The translations under genes and the position numbers were made by a program. A stretch of DNA of 64,000 bases from Urbifossiella limnaea (GTDB lineage: Bacteria; Planctomycetota; Planctomycetia; Gemmatales; Gemmataceae), in the NCBI RefSeq assembly GCF_007747215.1, contig NZ_CP036273.1, positions 6,246,322 to 6,310,321 on the forward strand, read 5' to 3'. Shown one piece after another: positions 58,862-64,000 of the stretch. Each line of letters begins with the position of its first letter. The stretch's first letter is position 1. The notes beneath the pieces are model-generated. The model searched no databases. It was given only the letters and a program-made list of their open reading frames with translations, and was not told the origin of the DNA.

Positions 58862-60205
58862 TTAGCGCAGGTGGGTCGGGCCGGTGACGGCGAGGCCAGG
58901 GGGAATCTTCGAGCGCAGCTCGGCCGCGTCAAGCGCCAGCAGCGGCGACACCTCGACCGCGTGGCCGTGCGTCGTCACGCCGGCCGCCTCCAGCCAGCCG
59001 GCGTGTAGCGCGATCAGCGCGGCGCGCACCGTCTCGGGCGAGTCGGGGCCGGTGGCGTTCTTCAGCGGCGCGAACTCCTCCGCCCGCGGCGTCTCGACCG
59101 TCAGCCACCGCTCGGCCATCGGCAGCGCGTCGAATACGAACAGCTCGAACTTCAGCGCCTCGACCTCGCCGCCGGCCGTCGGCACCGTCTTGCGCGCCAG
59201 GTGGTACGCCAGCCCGCCGCGGCCCGTGACGCGGCCCAGGAACGGCACCGAGAACAGGTGAATCGCCGGGCTGCCGGCGCGGAACCGCAGGCGGCCGTCG
59301 GCCTCGCGCTCGGCCGCCATCTCCGCCGGCAGGTCGGAGTACTCGATGATGCCGCAGCGGCCGTCGACCGCCGCCAGGATGCCGACCTTCTCGCCCGGCT
59401 GCTCCTTGAGGACCACCTTCGACGACACCTCGGCCGCGGCCGCGAGGTGCCGGCCGACGAAGCCCGGGTCGCAGACCTTCACCAGCGGGTTGTCCACCTG
59501 AAAGTAGAAGACGTGCTCCACGCCGCGCGTCCGCAGGTCGGCGAGCAGTCCGGTCTCGGCCAGCGCGGTGAGCGTGCCGCCGTGGCCGTTCGGGCTCTCG
59601 AAGAGTTTGCCCGGCCGCTCCAGGATCAGCCGCCCGGTCGCCCGCTCGACCGCCGGCATCGTCCCCTGCTGGAAGAACACCACGTCGGGTTCCGCGAGCC
59701 CGAAGAAGCGCTCGGCGCGGAAGTAGGCCTCGGTCTCGGCGTGGGTGGCGGGGCTGGTCATGACCAGCAGCGGGACCGGCTTGCCGTAGCGACGCGACAG
59801 CGCCAGCACCTTCTCGGCGTGAATCCGGAACAGGGTCGCGCCGCTGACCGGGCCGACGGGGTACATCCCCTTCGGCTGGTCGGAGCCGAGCCGCGTCCCC
59901 TGCCCGCCGGCGACCAGCAGCGCCGCCACCGCCCCGGCGCGGAGGGCCGCCTCGCCACGGGCCACGGCTTCGGCGGTCGCCGGCGCTTCGAGCGGCACGG
60001 GGGCGATGCGGTGGCGCGGCGGCAGCGCGGCGTGCGGCTCGTCCTTGCGGCGGTAAAGCGCGTCCAGTTCGCCGAGGTCGATGCCGGCGAGTTGCGCGAC
60101 GAGCGCGCCCCGGTCCGCCGGCGCGAGGGCGTCCCAGCCGGCGAGGACGTGCTCCTGGCCGTGGGCCGCGAGGCGGTGCCGTAGGTCGGGGGGGACGTGG
60201 GTCAT
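58862..60205 (-). CDS. UDP-N-acetylglucosamine/UDP-sugar pyrophosphorylase (UDPGP type)
   Basis: A 447-residue protein of the eukaryotic-like UDPGP family. The uridyl-binding motif VAGGQGTRLGSDQPKGMYPVG is intact, followed by LLVMTSPATHAET, FFQQGTMPAV, PNGHGGTLTAL and FYFQVDNPLVKVCDP. These match UDP-N-acetylhexosamine pyrophosphorylase (UAP1) most closely. It couples UTP with a sugar-1-phosphate for envelope or glycan synthesis. Most bacteria use GlmU for this step, so the eukaryotic-type enzyme is notable. It heads the manC-ruvX operon. Confidence 0.9.
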   Translation of the reverse strand: MTHVPPDLRHRLAAHGQEHVLAGWDALAPADRGALVAQLAGIDLGELDALYRRKDEPHAALPPRHRIAPVPLEAPATAEAVARGEAALRAGAVAALLVAGGQGTRLGSDQPKGMYPVGPVSGATLFRIHAEKVLALSRRYGKPVPLLVMTSPATHAETEAYFRAERFFGLAEPDVVFFQQGTMPAVERATGRLILERPGKLFESPNGHGGTLTALAETGLLADLRTRGVEHVFYFQVDNPLVKVCDPGFVGRHLAAAAEVSSKVVLKEQPGEKVGILAAVDGRCGIIEYSDLPAEMAAEREADGRLRFRAGSPAIHLFSVPFLGRVTGRGGLAYHLARKTVPTAGGEVEALKFELFVFDALPMAERWLTVETPRAEEFAPLKNATGPDSPETVRAALIALHAGWLEAAGVTTHGHAVEVSPLLALDAAELRSKIPPGLAVTGPTHLR

Positions 60206-60235
60206 GGGTGCGCTACGCCGCGAGCGGCGGAAGAA

Positions 60236-61021
60236 TTAGAACTCGAACTCGAGCCCGTCGTACCCCAGCTCGACGCCCGGCGGCAACCCCGCGCTGATCG
60301 CGTCGTGGTCCATCAAGTGCCCGAGGTGCGTCAGGTACGCCCGCCGCGGCTGCACCCGGTCGATCACCTCCAGCGCCTGCTCCAGGCTGAAGTGCGACGG
60401 GTGCGGCTTCAGCGGCCGCAGCGCCCCGAGGATCAGCACGTCCAGCCCCTCCAGCAGCGGCCAGCTCCGGTCGGGGATGCCGCTCACGTCGGTGCAGTAG
60501 GCCAGGTTCCCGACGCGGAAGCCGTACACGTGGAACCGGCCGTGCGCGAACGGGATCGGCGTCACGAGTTCGCCGCACGCCGCGAACGGGGTGTCGTCGA
60601 TGCGGCGGAACTCGACCTTCGGTACGACGCCGACGGGGATGTCCTCGCTGCCCGGCTCGAAGGCGTAGGAGTACACCCGCCGGACCACCTCCTCGGTGTC
60701 GGCGTCGCAGTACAGCGGCAGCGGCGCCTTCAGCAGCAGCGGCATGAGCCGCAGGTCGTCGAGGCCGAAGACGTGATCGACGTGGTAGTGCGTGTAAACG
60801 ACGGCGTTCACCAGCCCGACGCCGGCGCGGACGAGTTGCAGCCGCACCTCGGGGCTGGTGTCGATGAGGATGGTGCCGCCCGGCGCCTGGATGAGGGCCG
60901 AGGTGCGGAGGCGGTGGTTCTTCGGGTTCGGCGAGCGGCAGACGGCGCAGTCGCAGCCGATCATCGGCACCCCGACGGAGGTGCCGGTGCCCAGAAAGGT
61001 GAAGGTCCGGCCCGCGCTCAT
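60236..61021 (-). CDS. Metallo-beta-lactamase fold phosphodiesterase (PhnP-like)
   Basis: A 261-residue protein from the ATG at 61021. It has TFLGTGTSVGVPMIGCDCAVC, including the cysteine pair of a PhnP-type structural zinc site, and the metal-binding THYHVDHVFGLDDLR. A later LTHLGHLMDH supplies the remaining histidine and aspartate. PhnP relatives cleave cyclic ribose phosphodiesters; others act on nucleotides, so the substrate is open. Longer readings cross a tandem-repeat element. Confidence 0.88.
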   Translation of the reverse strand: MSAGRTFTFLGTGTSVGVPMIGCDCAVCRSPNPKNHRLRTSALIQAPGGTILIDTSPEVRLQLVRAGVGLVNAVVYTHYHVDHVFGLDDLRLMPLLLKAPLPLYCDADTEEVVRRVYSYAFEPGSEDIPVGVVPKVEFRRIDDTPFAACGELVTPIPFAHGRFHVYGFRVGNLAYCTDVSGIPDRSWPLLEGLDVLILGALRPLKPHPSHFSLEQALEVIDRVQPRRAYLTHLGHLMDHDAISAGLPPGVELGYDGLEFEF

Positions 61022-61050
61022 GGCGGAATTATAGCCCGCCGGCGCCGCCG

Positions 61051-61110
61051 AATGACGAATGACGAATGACGAATGACGGCGGGCGATTTCGTCATTCGTC
61101 ATTCGTCATT
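61051..61110. repeat. Tandem-arm hairpin element (ATGACGA type)
   Basis: Four copies of an AATGACG unit (61051-61077) face three copies of its complement (61091-61110) across 13 nt. It fills the short gap between the MFS gene stop and the PhnP-like gene start. It is the shortest member of the tandem-arm class. Confidence 0.85.
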
Positions 61111-61112
61111 TC

Positions 61113-62972
61113 CTACCGCCCCCAGTGCTCGGCCGGGGCGCCGTACTTGTCGCGCGGGTCGCGCGACGTCGGCCCGGTCAGTTCCACCGGCTTGTACCCG
61201 CCGGTGGCGGCGAAGTAGAGGATCAGCAGCAGGAACCCCGCCGCCAGCACCGCCGGGATCGCGGCCGTCCACTTCAACGCCGTCTTCGCCCCGTACGTCC
61301 GGGCCTCGTCGAGCGGCTTCTGGTCGGTCACGAAGTTCGGCCGGCCCTCCGCCTCCCACCACGACTTCAGCTTCGACAGCGACTCCTTCAACTTCGCCTC
61401 GACCGGCTTCCCCTCCTTCTCCTGCTCGGCGATCGTCGCCAGGTCGGCGTCGAGGGTCGTCGGCTTGGCGTCCGGCTTGCGCACGCCCTTGTCGTCCGTC
61501 CCGGCGGCGTAGTCGTCGAACACCTTCAGCTTGGCGTTGTCCAGCCCGGCCACCGGCGGCGCCTCCGCCGGCGCCAGGTCGGTCACCAGCGGGAACCCGG
61601 ACGGCTCCGGCGCCTTGTACCGGGCGTACGTCGCCGGCGACGTGGCGGTGATCTTCTCGACCGCGAAGTAGTCCTGCTTGTAGCCGATGCCGGGGCTGCC
61701 GAGGAGGCCGGCGGCGAGCATCCCGGTGCCGCCGCTGAGGCCCAGCGCCAGCGCCCCGCCCTTCGGGAACCGCTCCGAGATCACCCCCAGCAGCGTCGGC
61801 CAGTAGAACGTCTTGCCGATGCCGTACACGGTCACCGCGAGCACCCACGGCACCACCGAGTCGGTGAACGGCAGCCCGAGCATGAACAGCCCGGCGGTGC
61901 CGAGCAGGGCGCTCACAAACAACAGGCCGATCGGGTTGATCTTGTGGACGATCGGCCCGGCGAAGAACCGCAGGGTGAACATCAGCAGGTTCGTCCAGAT
62001 GAACACCATCAGCGCCGTGTTCTGGTTCACCAGCACCCGCTCGGTGATGTTCGTGATCCAGCTGTCGGTGCCGAGCTCGACGTACCCGACCAGGGCGTGC
62101 ATCACGTACAGGAACAAGATCAGGATGCTGCCGAACGCGAACCGGGTGGCGCCGGCGTAGGCCAGCCACACGGCGCCGGCCCCGGCCCACCCGAGCCACG
62201 CCGGGAACTCGACGTTCACCGCCTTGCTGATCATCGGCAGGATCTGCGTGTTCAGCGTCAGCCCGAACAGCCCGACGGCGGCGGCGACGCCGACCATGCC
62301 GATCGTCCCCATCTGGTCGGGCATCGACACCCCGGCGGTGTCGGCCTCGGACCGCGGGAAGGGGCGGTTGAACATCATCAGCCCGTACGCCAGCACCGGC
62401 ACCAGGAACACGCCGAGCTTGTACTCCCAGCGGATCGTCTCGCCCGAGTAGTTGAACCCGAGCAGGATGACGGCCCCGAGGATGAGCCCGAGCGGCCAGC
62501 CGGCGTGGAGGATGTTCAGCCAGTGCGTCTTGTTCTTCGGGAACAGCGTGGCGGTGAGCGGGTTGATGACCGCCTCACAGGTGCCGTTGCCGAACGCGAA
62601 CAGCCACATGCCGAGGTTCAGGCACGTGAACGCGGCGGTCTTGCCGTAGGCGTTGTAGACCGGGGTGGCGGCGAACGTGAGGATGGCCGACGAGGCGTGG
62701 AGCAGGAAGGCGACGGCCATGAGCCGGCCGTACCCGAACCGGTCGGCGAGGAAGCTGAAGAAGATGATGGCGAGCCCGAAGCCCCACAGGCCGCCGCCGT
62801 TGATGGTGCCGAGTTCGGCCTGGGTGAAGCCGAACTGCTGCCCCCAGTCTTTCACGATCGCCCCGCGGACGGAGAACCCGATGCCGGCGGCGATGAGGGT
62901 GGCGAAACTCGCCCAGAACAGGATGCGGTCGTTCAGGCTCGGCCGGTCGGCCGAGCGGGTGGCGCCGTTCAC
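61113..62972 (-). CDS. MFS transporter with a soluble insertion
   Basis: A 619-residue carrier, long for the family. Twelve membrane helices can be traced, with the MFS loop motif FLADRFGYGRLMA near residue 78. Between helix 11 (ending about residue 440) and helix 12 (about 580-600) there is a charged region of about 130 residues (EPSGFPLVTDLAPAEAPP, then Lys/Glu-rich helices). The first half has GNGTCEAVINPLTATLFP, seen in FucP-like sugar or nucleoside carriers. Substrate not predictable. Confidence 0.85.
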   Translation of the reverse strand: MNGATRSADRPSLNDRILFWASFATLIAAGIGFSVRGAIVKDWGQQFGFTQAELGTINGGGLWGFGLAIIFFSFLADRFGYGRLMAVAFLLHASSAILTFAATPVYNAYGKTAAFTCLNLGMWLFAFGNGTCEAVINPLTATLFPKNKTHWLNILHAGWPLGLILGAVILLGFNYSGETIRWEYKLGVFLVPVLAYGLMMFNRPFPRSEADTAGVSMPDQMGTIGMVGVAAAVGLFGLTLNTQILPMISKAVNVEFPAWLGWAGAGAVWLAYAGATRFAFGSILILFLYVMHALVGYVELGTDSWITNITERVLVNQNTALMVFIWTNLLMFTLRFFAGPIVHKINPIGLLFVSALLGTAGLFMLGLPFTDSVVPWVLAVTVYGIGKTFYWPTLLGVISERFPKGGALALGLSGGTGMLAAGLLGSPGIGYKQDYFAVEKITATSPATYARYKAPEPSGFPLVTDLAPAEAPPVAGLDNAKLKVFDDYAAGTDDKGVRKPDAKPTTLDADLATIAEQEKEGKPVEAKLKESLSKLKSWWEAEGRPNFVTDQKPLDEARTYGAKTALKWTAAIPAVLAAGFLLLILYFAATGGYKPVELTGPTSRDPRDKYGAPAEHWGR

Positions 62973-63116
62973 GAAACGACTCCGGGGGGAGGGTGGGGGT
63001 GCGTGGTAAAGCGGCGAGTATAACCGCGGGTGCCCGTGAGTGTTTACGAAAAACCCGGTGGGTGGGCGAGTTACCGACGGGAGCGAAAACCCGGCGTCGC
63101 GCGTGACAGGTGAACA

Positions 63117-63144
63117 AATGTAAACTACGTCTTGGTAGAGTCAA
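63117..63144 (-). promoter_or_regulatory. Candidate promoter for the MFS gene
   Basis: On the minus strand, TTGACT (63139-63144) and TACATT (63117-63122) are 16 nt apart, about 145 nt upstream of the ATG at 62972. The surrounding 62973-63260 gap holds no other gene; TGAACA (63111) and TGTTCA (63152) flank the site as an inverted pair. Confidence 0.5.
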
Positions 63145-63260
63145 GGAATTCTGTTCACCCGCCTCACCGACCGCCAGCGAGCGACGCTTCCCCCTTGCAC
63201 CCGCCGGCCGCCGCGGTATACCCGGGCCTCCCGAACTTCTGCCGCCGAGGACGCGTGGGC

Positions 63261-64000
63261 ATGGACGCCACAGCCCGGTTCCGCCGCACGCTCGGCCTCG
63301 TCGCGCTGCTCGCCGGCTGTCAGGCCGCCGCCGCCGACCGCCCCGTCGGCCGCGCCCAGAGCCCCGACGGCCCGCTGCCCCCCGTTGCGCCACTCGCCCC
63401 GGCCGCCCCCGTCGCCCCGGCCGCCCAGCCCGCCTCATTCACCGCGCCGCCGGTCAAGGCGGCCGCCGCGGCCCTCGCCGGCGACCCGCGCATCAAGGTC
63501 GTCGCGCTCGTCGGCCTGCGCAACACCGTCACCGAACAAGAGGTGTGGGAGGCGGCCCGGCAGCGCGTGCAGGACTACATCAACGTCGTGGACGGCCCCG
63601 GCGGCAAGCAGACGGTCGTGAAGGACGACGCGAAGGCGAAGGAAGTTTACAACGACGAGCTGAAGCGGATCGTGGAGCGCGAGCTGGTGCTGGAGGAGAT
63701 GGAGGCGAAGCTCAAGAAGGCGGGCAAGGCGGCGGTGATGGACGACATCAAGGACTTCGCCGGCAAGCTCGCCGACCGCAAGCTGCGCGACTTCAAGAGC
63801 CGCACTAAGGCCAAGACCGACGACGACTTCCGCGCCGCGCTGGCCGTGATGGGCCTGACGCCGGGCGTGGTGAAGCGGCAGATCGAGCGGCAGGTGATGG
63901 CCGACGAGTACGTCCGCAACAGCCTGAAGGACCGCGGCCGGACGGTGAGCCTGGGCGACGTGCGCCGGTACTACGACGAGCACCCGGACGAGTACTCGCG
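63261..64000 (+). CDS. SurA-like peptidyl-prolyl isomerase lipoprotein (partial, runs off window)
   Basis: The frame opens at ATG 63261 and stays open to the window end (about 246 residues seen). A signal ends in a lipobox (LLAGC, Cys20), followed by a Pro/Ala-rich linker to about residue 70. Then a helical region with ALVGLRNTVTEQEVWEAARQRV, ELKRIVERELVLEEMEAKLKK and SLGDVRRYYDEHPDEYS fits the SurA/PrsA N-terminal chaperone domain, with the parvulin domain expected downstream. It would assist folding of exported proteins. Confidence 0.75.
   Translation, partial: MDATARFRRTLGLVALLAGCQAAAADRPVGRAQSPDGPLPPVAPLAPAAPVAPAAQPASFTAPPVKAAAAALAGDPRIKVVALVGLRNTVTEQEVWEAARQRVQDYINVVDGPGGKQTVVKDDAKAKEVYNDELKRIVERELVLEEMEAKLKKAGKAAVMDDIKDFAGKLADRKLRDFKSRTKAKTDDDFRAALAVMGLTPGVVKRQIERQVMADEYVRNSLKDRGRTVSLGDVRRYYDEHPDEYS

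Overview
The window is about 70% GC and densely coded on both strands. It looks like a Planctomycete chromosome, most likely the Gemmataceae or a close relative. The evidence is the set of lineage-typical families: a DUF1501 protein paired with a PSCyt1/PSCyt2/PSD1 cytochrome protein, a TIGR03000 protein, an ECF sigma factor with a membrane anchor and long C-terminal extension, a Uma2 nuclease, a DUF1579 protein, WD40 and vWA proteins, and genes for tetrahydromethanopterin (H4MPT)-linked C1 transfer. I cannot assign a species. I see no rRNA, tRNA, CRISPR array, transposase or phage gene.

Layout. 1-12 kb: the end of a haem-motif protein, a CE15-like esterase, an EamA-like membrane protein, the membrane-anchored ECF sigma factor, a CotH protein, the DUF1501/PSD1 pair, a VOC protein and a WD40 lipoprotein. 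12-23 kb: a 1678-residue double-vWA membrane protein, an aldehyde dehydrogenase, an AarF/UbiB kinase-like protein, a TIGR03000 protein, and a protein joining an MshEN domain to vault-like repeats, an SPFH domain and a coiled coil. 23-35 kb: housekeeping and accessory genes (trpB, mutM, a haem-motif sensor kinase, pterin carbinolamine dehydratase, pyrE, a DUF697 protein, fumC, DUF1579, enoyl-CoA hydratase, PfkB kinase, GNAT). 35-41 kb: exported thioredoxin-fold and patatin proteins, a gene-poor stretch holding a near-consensus promoter with an immediate terminator-like hairpin and a 41-codon ORF, an ABC-F ATPase, a barstar-like protein and a DUF1328 protein. 41-52 kb: a coupled pabB / DUF447 / RFAP-synthase operon, a TlpA-like thioredoxin, rpmB, gatC, gatA, Uma2, DUF1508, a serpin lipoprotein, and the fae-mtdB pair. 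52-64 kb: crcB, glutamine-dependent NAD synthase, glucan phosphorylase, ruvX, a mannose-1-phosphate guanylyltransferase, a UDP-sugar pyrophosphorylase, a metallo-beta-lactamase phosphodiesterase, an MFS carrier and the start of a SurA-like lipoprotein.

How genes work together. The strongest pathway signal is H4MPT-linked C1 metabolism. PabB supplies 4-aminobenzoate, which the RFAP-synthase-like GHMP protein (same operon, 4-nt overlaps) would use in the first committed step of methanopterin synthesis. Fae and MtdB, 7 kb away, would use the finished cofactor to capture and oxidise formaldehyde. A second cluster (glucan phosphorylase, ManC, UDP-sugar pyrophosphorylase) points to sugar-nucleotide and storage-glycan metabolism.

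A second layer is repetitive. Seven intergenic hairpins share one design (inverted arms made of short tandem repeats) but differ in unit sequence, and two run into coding sequence (mutM tail, ruvX head). A separate set of GC-rich palindromes sits at gene ends and probably acts partly as terminators.
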